NCBI RefSeq assembly: GCF_002443255.2 | Contig: NW_019211455.1 | Span: 15,904,440 to 15,968,439 of the forward strand | Source: Varroa destructor | Taxonomy: Eukaryota; Arthropoda; Arachnida; Mesostigmata; Varroidae | Reading direction: 5' to 3' | Length of the DNA: 64,000 nt | Shown here: in pieces, positions 51,083 through 64,000 of the stretch | Numbering within the stretch: position 1 is the first letter of the stretch | Layout of the letters: every line of letters starts with the position of its first letter | The notes under the pieces: generated by a model | The model's database searches: none | What the model saw: only the letters and a program-made list of their open reading frames with translations | What the model was told of the DNA's origin: nothing | Program-made: the position numbers and the translations under genes

Positions 51083-54000
51083 ATTATCTGAGCGCATATA
51101 AATTAGTAACGGATAGACGAACACGGATGACAAACTCGGTTAACATTAAGTCTATGAAATCAATTGAACAGAAGAATTTGCGTAGACATTAGCTAGCCAC
51201 GTGTCTACACCATCAGAAATGTGAAAGTACTTCAACTCTCAATAATCTAGGTATGTTGTTTGTTTTGCATGTGTCATTATTCGTTGCGTACGATCTTTTT
51301 CAATGGCGATAGTGGTGAGTCAAAGCATTTGCGCCGTGCGAATTACCGATCAGGTTAGCGGCCATAACACATATCATATAGAAATGGAATTGCGGAAGAT
51401 TAAACGAGCCGCCACGAAGTTTGCTTCGAGAAAATGGAACACCTGCATGAGAATTAGAAGACGATCTAGATTACAGAAAATATATTGAAGAATACGCAAA
51501 CGGGCATTTTTCTTGTCCGGTGCCACTGTGTTTGGCAATTGTTTGCGCCAATAACCCGAATCAGCAGTTACTTCACATTAGGAACGATGATTAAACTGCC
51601 CCGACACGGAAACGAGCCGCGGAACTAGAGACGACATCGCTTTACCAAGCCATTGCTGACCTAACAGTGAATTTCAAAGCGGCCACAGTTTTATATACCC
51701 GACCATTACTGGTATTATGGATAATTACTTGCCGAATCCACTCCACGTTTATCCTCGTAAGCTGTTAATCCGCTCGACGTAACCCATGGGCCCCTTGATG
51801 ACGGTGTAGCGCCCTTTCTATTTGGTCGAAGTAGTATAGCCCGTTAATGGCCAGAGCAGTTACGGTCGATAGTCTCTTTGATATCGAATATTGTCGATTC
51901 CGTACACCTATTGAACGTTGTGTAAATAAATCTAATCTACCTGTTCTGTCCATGGGCTCGGTCGCCACGGCAAACAATTACGCGTCGCTGGCTTGAGCAG
52001 GTCTACAAAGGTATATGCGTTAACTATTAAAGAGGCATCAATGTTCGTAAAACAAAGCGATAATTTGGTAATTTTTTTAGGCTGCCTTCTAATATAGGGG
52101 CGTGCATATATACAGTTGAACGGAGAACGACGTATCGCGAACGCTGTTCACCGAAGAACGATAGTGTGGGAAATTCTTCCGTCCCCCTTAAATGCTACGA
52201 GTACATATGTTTACCAGTATCATAGACAAAATGATTTTGCAGCACGCATTCAGTATTATATCTAACCGCATCGAATTCATAGGTTTTGTAGAAACATGGT
52301 CCCTACGTGTCCTACATTAAGATTTATCTCTGCCGGACCACCCACTCGAATTTTTTCACTTCAATGATTGCCTAATACGGTTTCAGCCCTGGCGTTGGCT
52401 GGGACATATGAATCCTCGTTTATCGATTTTCTACAACCGACCCAGTGGAGTTTGCATGCTGTAGTTAACGCACTGCATGTTTTGCGACGACTGCGCGACC
52501 TTTGAACGTTGGCTACGTATTTGCGTCCTGCACGTCCATGGCCAAAACTAAGGAAGACCTCGAGCTTTGGACAAAGCGTCCTAAATCACAAGGTTCTCGA
52601 CGTTGCTTATCTCAGCTACAAACTAGATTAATCTGACCGTACGGAATACGGTGTTTTATTATACGATTGCATTATACGATGCTGGGCTCAGAATCGAATT
52701 TAATGATCCTTAGAAGCGGATACGACGATCACGGAACTCAAACAGCGAAAAATTCTGCATTGAGGAAATCACGCATGGCTATACAGGATTGTTTGTTTTC
52801 TTTATAGTAATACCGTGCTGTTTTGACTGTTAGAACAGATGGGTTGTCGTCATTCGTTTGCAATTCGGTTTGCTTGGCTCAATTCGTCTTGCAGAGTGTC
52901 GATTTGTTCGAATTCACGGGTAGCCAAAACAGGCCAAAATGGTAACGGCCAGCAGAGAACTAAAGCTGCGAAACATGACACGGATTGACATGGTATTACC
53001 AGATTCATAATCATTGTCTTACTTGAGGTTCCGGTAAATTATAAATGCAAAATGGTTACCCAAGCAGCCGTTTTATGTGCAAAAGGCAAGACATCGCCGT
53101 GCTCAAGAAAGCGTTGCAGCAACCAAGGGTCCGTCGCCGACGCCGACATCGGCGACGATGATCGCAACTGTTACCCAATCTCGTATATAACTAGCATGAT
53201 CAATGTTAGCAGTAGCTAAAAAAAACGCTTAGTAACTGGGAGAATTTACAATAGCGGTTTCCAGCTTAGCAGGCCACAATGAAAAGGCATGGGCAATTAA
53301 CGACGGCGAAAAGCAGTCGTCAAACGGGATATGACTTGAGGAACCGATCAGAAATGCGTTTGGTCTCTCCAGACAACTCGATCTGCAAACGTTGTTCGCG
53401 TAGTGTTATTACCGCGGAAATTGGATTTCGATTTAGGTTTATGTCGTTGTCACCGTCGTGTTCAGTGCTTCGATGCCAATTGGACGCCGTTGAAACAGGC
53501 TAATCTGTTCAGACAGTCAATTTTTCCTTTCACTGATATTCTCTAATGAACGACTGGACAATCTCTGGATGACTGATATACCGGCAACTTGAGCAAGTTG
53601 AACGAAGATGATTTTTGCAGAAAAAAAAAAGTCATCATCATCTAATCGGTCAAATCACTTCTTCTAAATATCACCTGTTCTATGTAAAATGTACATTGGA
53701 TGATGTACATGATGACTACAGCAGGGGAGCTAGCAGCTATTGACAGAAGAATGGTTACGATAGAAAATAATTGCAATACCAAGTGATTTTTATAGCTGGC
53801 AAAACAGTCGCACTATACGAATGATAAATAGAGTATGTAATGAAGTGTGCCTTTAGAATAAAGCTTTTTTTTTGTAAGGGAAAAAGATGGCCATTTTAAT
53901 GCTAATATAAGTAGTGGCTGCCACATATTGACATTATGGTCTTTTACACAACGAATCGTCATCATTTATAACGAATCTGTATGTAAATATGAAATAATAT

Positions 54001-57000
54001 GGTATAAAAAACGTGACAATGGCGTAATACCCTGTCATGATAGTCTACCAATAATCCGTCTGCCTGATTTTGTAGTTTTTTGGGAAGTTATACACATACT
54101 CGAGTTAACACTTTAACTGTGTCCGATTATTGTTGAGTATTAAGTAAGCCTAATCATTCTAAGGTCATTTGCGAGAGTGTCACAATGAGAAAGCAGACGA
54201 AATTTCAATGGAAGTAAAGGTATGAATATTTGCTGCTAATTCATTTGTACGCTGAGCGACAGCTGTGACATGATGTTCAAAAGAAAATGGCGTCATTTAG
54301 GTGAAACATTAAAATTAACAATATTAGTATTGGTAAATCAACGAGAACAGAAACAGCATAATATGTGGCGTAGAATTCAAATAACTAACATGTCTTCAGT
54401 TCGCTCTGCTGTAAGGGAGGCCACTGGATCAGTTCAGTCGAGCGGCAACCTTCCTATTGTCGTTACGTCAAGCTTCCATGACAGACATTATCTGTTGCTT
54501 TCCAGTCGCTGAGCTGTTTAGCTGGGAGAGTATTCCTTATGTGCGTGCGCAAAAATCACAGAGCCGTAGCATCATTGACTAAGCGCATATCCAGCAGAGT
54601 TTTACTATGATACAGTGCCATAAGCAGGTGTCGCAGATCGATAAACGTTGTATTCCCGGTAGCTGACGGATTTCATCGATGTGGAACGAGCGTGACTGAA
54701 TCAACAACAACAGCGACAGAGCTGGCCTTTCAAAGAGAAAATCTTCGTGTCGTCAATGTCAAACAGTAAACACAAATTTAGGAGAGGAATGTGTTGGAAG
54801 ACACGTCATGTTTGTAGAGGGCGCTCAGGAAGTTCTCAACCTGTAGTGTTTCGGCGTGGGTAGTACGTTGGAGCAGGTTCTATGTGAGTCAGACCAATTT
54901 ACGCTATGGGACGGGGACATGGTTAGCTATAGTGAGGTTGGGTCTACAAAAAAATACGTAATTAAGAATCAATATTATACTAACAGTTTATGGATTTCGG
55001 TCGTTATCAAATTAGCGTACGCCAGGTGATTCAGTTTTCTTAGGGCTGCGAACATAAGACAGCTTGCGCCACCCTTGGTTACTTGTGTCACATAACGAGC
55101 TTATCTTACGCTTGAGAAACTCCTGACGGGCGTCGACGTCCGAACCGATACCCGGATCAGAAGGAGTTAAATGTATTCGCCAGTTATCACTCGACGACCG
55201 AAACGACACTGCTGAAAAGTCCGAACTAGTTAAAGAACGAAACACGTTCTGCGCAATAGGCTTGTTAACTCTAAACCTGCCGACCCACGTTTTAGAACTT
55301 AGCGGATTATTGTACTATCTGTTATTACCAGCGACAAAGATCTGGCGCCCGTTTCCCGTACGACTGAAGTCTATAATGCACTCAGCAACGTGAAGCGTTA
55401 AATTCTGTAGAGTATGTCGCTATGCACAGCATCTTCTTCTGTGAGCAACAATTCATAGTATGGTTTTATCGTTGTCTCGGCATATCGTTTTACCTACGTA
55501 ATAGTCAATACACGCTCTCGTTTTTTTGTTGGACGAGCCTCTTTGTGGCAGCACATTCGTCATTAGCGGACAAAAAGCAAACAGACATTCGTATCATGCA
55601 ATTTCTGTTGTTGTCGATTCGTACCCAATCAAATTAAATGTTCCAGATAGCGTACAACTCAGCTGAAGTAAATCGTCGATTGCACTTCTATCTACTTCTA
55701 TTATTAATTTATTAATTGCATTATCTATGCGTATGGCCATTTGTGCTCCGCCCATAATAAAACGTTGATATAAACAGGGATTGAGCCATACACAATTTAC
55801 CTGGTAGAATTTAGCCGACGGCTCACTTCGAAGCCGTTCGAACTTGGACGTTGCTATCTCGCAAATGATGACAGATAAGACGGCCTGCCGTATTAGCTCC
55901 TAGCGCAGGAGTAACGCGAGGCGGCCTTCTCGTGGCAACAGAGATAGCCATGCTGCGATACACATGCCCAATGTGTAATGCCACAACAGCACGAGGCAAA
56001 CTACATCTGAATTTGGCCAGAGAATGTTATGCAAACGCACATGCGCACGTTAGCACCAGGAGCTCGCGTCCACTCCTTAACATCTAGAAGCCGCTACCTT
56101 TCACCTATAGTAGGCTATGGGAAATGCAAATGCTGAAAACCCATAGAAGCAAGCATCTAAGCAGAGAACAGATGCTCTGTCCGAGGGCAATTACTTTCGA
56201 TTGGCCATCCGGAATGTCTAATTGTGGCCTGAATCGTCGCAGGCAGAGCCAGAAGGTAGCCTACCTACTACTGTTAAAACGAGAGGACATAGCTCAATGT
56301 TTAGAAGGTCCACCCCTCGACGATGATTGCCGGTAGAAAGCTGTTCCCAGATAGAAAGTAGGGAATTGTGGGAACTCCAGGCACGTTGGGAACGGCTGGT
56401 AGCGTAGAATTAGGAACCAGCTGGGAAGTTACGTCAAGGCAAATTCGGTTGCAAAAAAGAATTGGCCTATTTACCATAATTAGTTAATCTCGATGTCATT
56501 ATGATGGTTATATAACTACCAAAATTAAGACAATCCAACTATGCATAATAGAAAGGCTCATAGAGAAAAGCCAAGAAGGAAGGCTTCTGAGACTATTACA
56601 AAATATATGGGATTATGGACGTTACGGGGTCGGTGTAAAACCATAACTAAAAATAATATCAAAAGGAGCCGCGATAGAAAATTTCGCTCTTATTTTTACG
56701 CTTGAACGATTAACTTATTTAGGAAATTCTTGCCCCTGACAGACGATAACATTCTGCACATATTGTTCGTATTGCTTGCTTATTAATATATCCAAATTAT
56801 AATTTTACTCATTTTTGAACAGCCAATAACCTAAACTACTTGCCCATGGGGTTCTTTGGGTGTGCCAATATCTTTGCTTGCCTTCATTCGCCCTAAAGAC
56901 TTGTTTGAAAGAAGCGGAGAAATACAAGTGAGTCAGGCTACGACCTCTACATAGGTCTCCAAGGAGCAGCTTTGAGGAAAAAATGTTTGCTAGCACTAAC

Positions 57001-58725
57001 CCACAATACCCCAATATCGCGTCTGTCTCAAGCTGCTAGGGCCAATCGCAGGAGTTCGTGAAGTCCTTGTTATCGGCTCTTGTGCATTTTGCCACAGCTT
57101 GCAATCCGCATCCACGTTTGCTTGACAAAGCCAGCTTCCACTCCGTTTCTCATTCCTCGTCGTGCTGCGTTACTATTATCGACATCCGTTTAGCTAAACG
57201 TTTAGTGCCAAAAAGTCTAGACCTTTGGTACAATGGCAAGCTACAGGTACGCCGGTGCAAACCTTTTCTATACATATAATCCGCATAATAGAGCTGGCGT
57301 TTCATAGATTATGAACCAAGCCTTGTTAGACCAACCAACCCTCGTTTGTAAAACCAAGCTGTCATTATGCTATATAACAGGGGAAGCACGTACATTAGAA
57401 ATACGCCCGGAAAGATTCCGGCTGACGTTGCCGTAACAGATACACGTAGTTCGTTCAGTAGTAGTACTTACGATGATAGTAACAGTGGCATAGATGGTCT
57501 CGAAACGGGCGGTTACGCTAATACGACTATTGTTCATTTCGACAGCCAGGACTACGTATTCCAATGTAACCCTTTCGTATATTCATGTTCTGTAAGTAAA
57601 ATATGAACGTAGTCAAGGATTTGATCTTTTTTGATGGTTGAGTAGAAATCAATATATGTACTAGCACACTTAGCAGGTATGCATAGTCTCAATACAAATG
57701 GTCATGGGGGTTTTAATGGTTAAGTGCTCAGCGGCACTATATGGGCCTGCAAGAGAACTGTATAGTGTCATGCTGATCGGTCAGTGACCGTTCGCAGCGG
57801 ATTCGGTACTCCATAAGTACCACATTGATTATGATTTGCCCTTCTTCCTCGTTTGCTTGCGCTGTCAGCCTCTAGAGTTGCGCATTTCGCTTACCCATTT
57901 CGTATCATTGTTTGCTGGTTTACGCTGCTGCTGTCTGTTTAGTTCCGAATTTTGTTTTCGTTCATATAGTGCTAATAATACTGATAATGTCGATGATGAC
58001 GAAGCTCGCCTTATTTTTGAAGGTAGTTTATATGAGCCACCTAACAAAAAATGGAGCGGTTAATCACGGCTTCCCACAGCATGTGTGCCTGTCTTTACTG
58101 TTGGGCAATATTCTTGTTGACGTTGTCGTTGTCGTCTGCTGCCGTCGGCGGCCATAGTTCTGCTTCTGTCGCTCTCCCAGTTATCGTTGCTTGGGGTGGC
58201 GCGACATGGTGAAGCATCAATGACTGCTCAGGGGTGTTCAGTCAGATCTTATGGTTCGGATAAGTTGCCCTCAGGAATTTGCTTCGTGAGCGCTTCTCTC
58301 GAACGTTACGAACGGCCATTATGACAGGATGGAAAAGGATGCGCATCGCGGAAAACTACAAAGCGGAACCCATCTCAACATCAAGTGGTACTTAGTGCTG
58401 CAGGCCTTCTTATTGGCTATAAAATACCTGGCCATTTAGTTAGTGCATGAAATCTGTGAACTATACTCTGTGCAAGGCCAGGATACGAAATAGAACAATG
58501 AAACGAGACAATCGTAGTAGTGGTGGGGCATAGTAAAGGCCTGGTAACCTAAAAAGCAGTAAGCCACTTAATATCAGGAATATGAGTTTGTGAATCGGTA
58601 AAAAAAAAGTATTTCATTACTATAATGCTGCATACCGGATAGACTTCACATTTCTATACAAGGCCCCCGCTACCTCAATGTCACGTCATTGAAGCAGTTT
58701 GCTCTCGTTAGCCCATTGCTTGCCC

Positions 58726-58770
58726 AGACTTATGAAGCTAACGCAAAATCAGCGTTAGCTTCACAAGTCT
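58726..58770. repeat. Inverted repeat, 19-bp arms and 7-base loop
   Basis: The left arm 58726-58744 (AGACTTATGAAGCTAACGC) and right arm 58752-58770 are reverse complements except for one position. They are separated by AAAATCA. The stem is long enough to form a stable hairpin in RNA of either strand. It lies in the presumed long intron of the 47668 gene. It is shorter than a typical pre-miRNA, and sequence beyond the arms does not obviously continue the pairing. Confidence 0.85.
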
Positions 58771-61700
58771 GTCGATTCAGATCAACTAACGCCAGGACTT
58801 GTTTGTATATGGGGTACTAACCACCCTCGATATTATAGTGTATAGAATAAAAACAATAAACACGTTATCTTACTGTTCCGCTCAGTGTCAAACTCCCTTA
58901 GACTGAGCTGCATTTTCTCAGATTCATTATACACAAATATATGGTCACTCGTAAGAGTGGCATTATTTTGACATCGATTTAATCCTAGCAGCATCCTGTC
59001 GAAGCTGTCTGCCATAGACCAACATGATGCAAAAAAAGAAACAAGCCAATTGCAGTATTAATAAGATATTATTTACCAATATTACATTTATTTGCTTATA
59101 TAACCGCAGAGACATACATATACGCATCCCTTTAGCTTCACCCCGTCCCCCCGGGGCTGTCATAGTCGCGATTGCCTCGAAAAATTGTCGGCAAATATCG
59201 ATTGTCAACTGCGTCATGGCCGCCTTAGATCACAGAGATAGTACACCGTACTAATTGCCGGATCGTCATGATTTAACAGCCATTAATTTCGAGTAGGTCG
59301 TCGATGGGCCGATTCCAATGTGGAAATCTTGGAGAAGCGCAGATCTCGGTGATCGGATCTAGCGAGTATATAAATTAAGTCAACTTTAGAATATCATTAT
59401 ATATTTTTAAAGCATTTGGGGCTTCGGCTGTTTCGGCATATCTGAATTAAAAGCACCGAACATAAATCATGGACGCAGATGTGTACATTGAGTTTAACAC
59501 ATATGGAGAACAAAGTACTTTGTGTGTAATTGTAGTCAAAGTCCTTACTGACAGATTTCGATACCGGTGCTGTTGATGCATGGTTCTAATAGAGACGTTT
59601 GATTTGGTAGTTAGTAAGACAGCTCTCTTAAATTGTTCCGAACTATTTTAAAGAAAAGTTCTCCGATGTTCGTTGAAGTGGGGCAAAGTCATCCCACATT
59701 TCTTGATATCTTAAAGCAATAATAATTTAGAGACAAGATTATTCATTTACGCCTAACATAGTATTCGTAGTATTCTGATCAGTACAAAATCAGATCAGCG
59801 GATGTGTATGAACTGTATTAGCTATTTAGGTCGAAATACTTCGAAGAATAGCAAAAAGTTGCGCGCGTTCGTAGTACCTGTGATCATTTGATAAGCAACA
59901 AATGGAAGAGCTGTTTTTCTTCTGTATATCTTCGCGAATTTCTCGCTAATCGGATACGGATTTTCTTTAACTCTGTAGCAATCCAGGTGGTTTCTACTCT
60001 GTAGCTTGTATATCGTCAGAGACAATCATAACTTACTTATCGTATATGCTCTAAAGTTAGATACCTTCATATATAATGCAAGGATCCGCACAGCGAGGAT
60101 CAATACTGTCGCAATGATTTGTAGCTGTGGCCTGGAGTACATGCAATTGAAGGAGCAACAATTGTCGGAGCCTGCTTCAAAAGCCGGTCGATTCCGGTAT
60201 AGCATCAAAACTTCATAAATCAGTTGATGGCTCAAGTTGATTGTATAGCTGTTCCGTGTGTTTCAGGGTGTCGTCATTGTCTGTCCACCTGATCACTGCA
60301 CTGATCAAATATGATGATAAAATTTAATGTACATGAATGATTAGTAGAAACTGGTTGCTTGAATGCACAGTTTTTGAAGCGTACGATTTATGGTCTACGA
60401 TGCTAGATCGAGTAAAATCGCGACCTTAATTATTACAATCTATAAAACACCCCCATTCACGAAGACATGTTGAATGACCGCTAAACACCACGGTAACAAG
60501 CCGCCATTCCGCTGTTCTCGACAGAAGCCGTTGTGAGAGCATCTGCCGTATAGCTCCCTCTATATGAATGGCAGCTGTTGTCTATATGTGGACAACAGTA
60601 TTAGGCCATACTCACCCAGACAAAACAGCGGTGACGCTGAAACGATGACAACGCCAATCCGGCAAAGGGTTGTTTTAGCAACAGTAGCGGCTCATGTTCA
60701 GTGCAGCGTCGGCAACGTTCGTTTCGGTGGAAATTATTTAGGGAGCTGCCGATGACGGGACGCCAGGTTGAGCGTCAAACAACGCTCGATTTGGCGACAT
60801 CGAAAGAGCGCCGATTGTTTCAGCAACAGCAGCGCATCGCCATTTGTCGCTCCATATCACGGATTGGTTGTCGCAAGCTTCATCGTGCGTCATTCACTGC
60901 CGCCAGCGGCAGCCGCTGTTATAGCATGACAGATATTCGATTTTTTTTCTTCTGCTTTTGTTATATGCGATTAATTAGCGATAAATTAGCAGAGAAAATT
61001 ATCGATATCCGATTGTGCTTGAGGTGCCGACAGCCATATTAAGACCTTACTATGAACACCGACCCGGGCAAGGGAAGTATCGGATTTGGGCATCAGCTTT
61101 TTTGTATTTATAGTTGATCATGTTCCATCCAAAGGTTCCGCTACGGCCCACTGGGTCGCCCTCGAGATAGATCAGTTAGTACGTGACGTAATGCGCAAAT
61201 TAGATAGACAGGTTCATGATGGCTAGCAGAGTTCGTGCTCTGTCTTATGATGACGTTAAATTTCGAATTTCTGAGACCGGGCTGGCTGACTCTATAATCG
61301 TTTCTAATAAACTGCAAAAGCTATGGGTAGTATATGGATGAAGAAAACATTCCATTTAACTGACTAACGTAAAGTTTATCTAGTACATTCCTTTCGAGAG
61401 CACAAATTCGGTTCTCATCGTCGCGGTTATCACCAAAACCAAGTATGTAATACAGTTCAATCCAAATCTACGTTTTATTATGGCGATATTTTGGCACCTC
61501 GGGTTGTATTCTCATTGAGACTGCCGCCCCATGCCCCCACATGTCACCAAGCGTATTCTTTGCGTAACTGCTACTAACATCTGAATAGCTATGAGTGAGC
61601 TTGGTTTCCCCGAACAGCCTTTTTATATTCTATATATACCATAACTTCCGTATACTGTATACACGTGTTACGGAAATACAGTGAGGAAATCCGTTGTTCT

Positions 61701-63412
61701 CACTACGCTGCTCTGATAATGAATAGCACATCAGAGGTAGTCACAGTGTCGATCGTTGCAGTCCCTGTAATAGTTTGTCGGTATCTCGATTGGTGCTGGC
61801 CCTGTTTCAACCAAAGCACCAGCTATTACTCCAAAATAGGCGAAAATACCATTTTTCGAGTTTTCGATTTTGGCCTTTTTGCGGCTTTTGTTTTATCTGC
61901 ACTTTCGTCGTTCCCAATACGTTTTTGAGATTAAAAAAGCCGGCGAGATTTGGTACTGGCTTGATCATTTGGCACTATTTTGCCATTTTGCAGTTATCGA
62001 AAGCGAAACGTCATGTTGACCAGATTTCGACGATAACAAGCGGAAATTGTCAAAAACTATAGGCGCCTATATAACCAGAGTTATTAAGAAGTGAGATTAC
62101 AGACAAACGGCTGCGAAGAGTAAATTTTCTGTTCATTGAAACGAACATCAGCTACGCCCCCATGCTTTTTTAGTCTGAAACACTGATACAAGCAGAATAT
62201 TCCGGGATAGCTTCATAAGATCATGTAGGACTGTTTGAGCTAAAATATAAATGTATTGTCGTTAAACAAGGCGTGACGTTTCGAAGCTAGATTCTATGTA
62301 AGCAATTAGTTAAAGGGAAGCTCGTGCACCTATTATTGATCGGCTAGAGGTAAAATGTAATCAAGATCAGATGTAAATTTGCCCCTGCTAGCGCTTAGTG
62401 GCCCCGTTTCGCCGAGTCCGACCCCCCGTCCACCCCGCACCTGCCGAGGCGGAGTGCGTCGTACAACAGTTGCACCTTAATAGCAACTAGTCAATTTACT
62501 TCCGTGTGTCTGAAAATGATGATGCTACTAATTACTATGTAGGTGGGGTGGCTATTGACTTCCAAACGTTGAAGTTGTCTTCGCTCCTGAAACACTGAGT
62601 AGAACGTGTTCTGGGGCTTCGCAATACAGAGTTATACATACAATTTAAAAATGTTATTCGATTAAAATATTACGGATAACGAAGCAAACAAAAAAAACGT
62701 AGAGTGTCCAGGACGGGAAGGCCACTCATTCTGTGTATGTAGGCACGTTTTTCTATCAAAAAATTATATATGCTTGTGAACAGTGAACAGACGACGACCC
62801 ATTACGCTGCATTTCACCTCGACCGTATTCTGTCTACGTTTCTCTGTCAAGCAGTATGCCATCCTGCTTCTTTAACAGACGTACCAGTTTTCCATTTGGA
62901 GCGTGTGTTACTATTTTTACTAAACGACAAGACTCACTCCTTCGTTAGATGATCGGTCCGCGGAGCAGACACAACGACCTACCACCGCCGTAGTTGCTAT
63001 CGTCGCTTTTAAATATTATCAAAAAAGGTTCGCTCGTACTTTCCTTACGAGGATGAAGAAGGAAGAGGTCAAAATCCAAACATCAAATTTCCTGTACGTG
63101 CGCATTTCTACTACGTAGTAAGTTACTCAGATAGTAACAACTTAGTGAACCAAGTTGCTTTCCCTCGTTAGCCCAGCCGAATCAGCTGACTGTATCTGCC
63201 ACACAGATCATCTCGTTTGAGAGATGTTGACAAAGCACGAAAAGTATTAGAGTGGAAGACGAAACGAAAATAGTGCGCTTTCACCGTTCGCTCGTGACTG
63301 CTCGCTTCGTGTGGTCTATAGGCAACAGTCCTTACTGGTTATGAGCGAACCTCTGACGCTAACACGTCGCTGTTATTATCATATGGTCCTAGCCATGTTC
63401 TTCGATCGAAAT

Positions 63413-63414
<2 letters not shown>

Positions 63415-63444
<30 letters not shown>
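63415..63444. repeat. (ATT)10 microsatellite
   Basis: Ten perfect ATT units. Confidence 0.98.
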
Positions 63445-64000
63445 GTGACACTAGACGGCAAAGGCCATTGGGAGTTTAAAAATCGTCTTTATTTGTAAGC
63501 TACGCATCATTATATCATGAAGTAATTAGAAATTTCTCACCGTTAGTAACCAATTTTATTGCGTATAAGGGAGGATTGCATGCTCAATTGTTCGTATGTG
63601 CACGTTCTTCAGCTCGGTCTTGCTGGTACGTGCGGTTCCCGTTTGTACAAACAGCACGCATTACCTTTTTAAGGTCTATTGCCGATTGAATTTCGGTGTT
63701 GTTGCTGTTTTGCCCTTGCGGTTAATACTAATTTTCTAGCGGCATGTTTATCGATTGGCGGTGGTGATGACGTATTCAGGTCCCGATAAGGCAGTCCTGT
63801 TAATGTCCTTGTGCTGACACAGCAGCCATCGCTTTCTCTATCATGCAATGTACCTATGAAACTGGAGACGTCTGAAGAAATCTGTTAGAATCTGAAACGT
63901 CATTTCGAACTTTGTAGAACAATTCCTAGTAAGTACATGTCCTGCTCAGTTAGTATATATATAATCAGCGTTTGTAATATATGTTACAAAAGAGTCTAAT

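Larger units (their letters stand above)
47781..64000 (+). other. Probable first coding intron of the 47668 gene; no supported coding exon
   Basis: If the exon at 47668 is real, everything to the window end is intron, unless an exon too short to see is present. I looked for ceramide glucosyltransferase hallmarks (GVS-KPL, LLCVQD, ICDSG, the QxxRW region) and found none in the longer open frames. The interval holds (GACC)7 at 51055, an inverted repeat at 58726, (ATT)10 at 63415, a GC-rich patch at 62390-62462 and otherwise unremarkable AT-rich sequence. Open stretches near 55012-55245 (-), 57052-57246 (+), 57367-57591 (+) and 60701-61042 (+) are not recognised. Confidence 0.35.

Noticed and set aside
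52500..52790. Stretch that looked briefly like a decayed reverse-transcriptase tail
   Set aside because: Frames are broken and no catalytic motif of a LINE or retrovirus-like element could be found.

Overview
The window looks like nuclear DNA from an animal with large introns and wide gene spacing, most likely an arthropod. A mite or tick is possible, but nothing here proves it. Reasons: one clear spliced gene in 64 kb, GT-AG introns, a decayed mariner transposase, tRNA-derived SINE-like sequences, many microsatellites, a short TTAGG-type array (the usual arthropod telomere unit), and frequent CG dinucleotides. There are no bacterial operons, CRISPR arrays or phage genes.

The only gene I am confident of is a two-exon TMEM177 homologue on the + strand (coding exons 32741-33247 and 34502-34990, with a 1.25-kb intron between them and a polyadenylation signal at 35256). 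It encodes a 331-residue protein with membrane segments, of the family known to support cytochrome c oxidase subunit 2 assembly in the mitochondrial inner membrane.

The second likely gene starts near 47668 on the + strand. A short exon encodes an N-terminal membrane anchor and ends in a splice donor. It resembles the start of ceramide glucosyltransferase (UGCG/GlcT). I found no later exons, so the 16 kb to the window end would be its first coding intron. The preceding 3.7 kb (44000-47667) is more GC-rich, full of CAG/CAA and TG tracts, and reads like a promoter and long 5' leader.

On the - strand, 27844-28023 has the form of a last coding exon (splice acceptor, 59 open codons, stop) of a gene I do not recognise. 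A near-perfect 48-bp palindrome follows its stop. Just left of this is a mariner transposase fossil (about 26805-27292). SINE-like sequences lie near 37730-37905 (+) and 9965-10060 (-). A 19-bp-arm inverted repeat lies at 58726-58770.

The remainder (1-22400, 28045-32650, 35290-37700, 37910-44000 and 47781-64000) is mostly AT-rich unique sequence. Its open frames are short, overlap on both strands and match no family I recognise. I have not called those as genes. The few with splice-site context are listed as findings.
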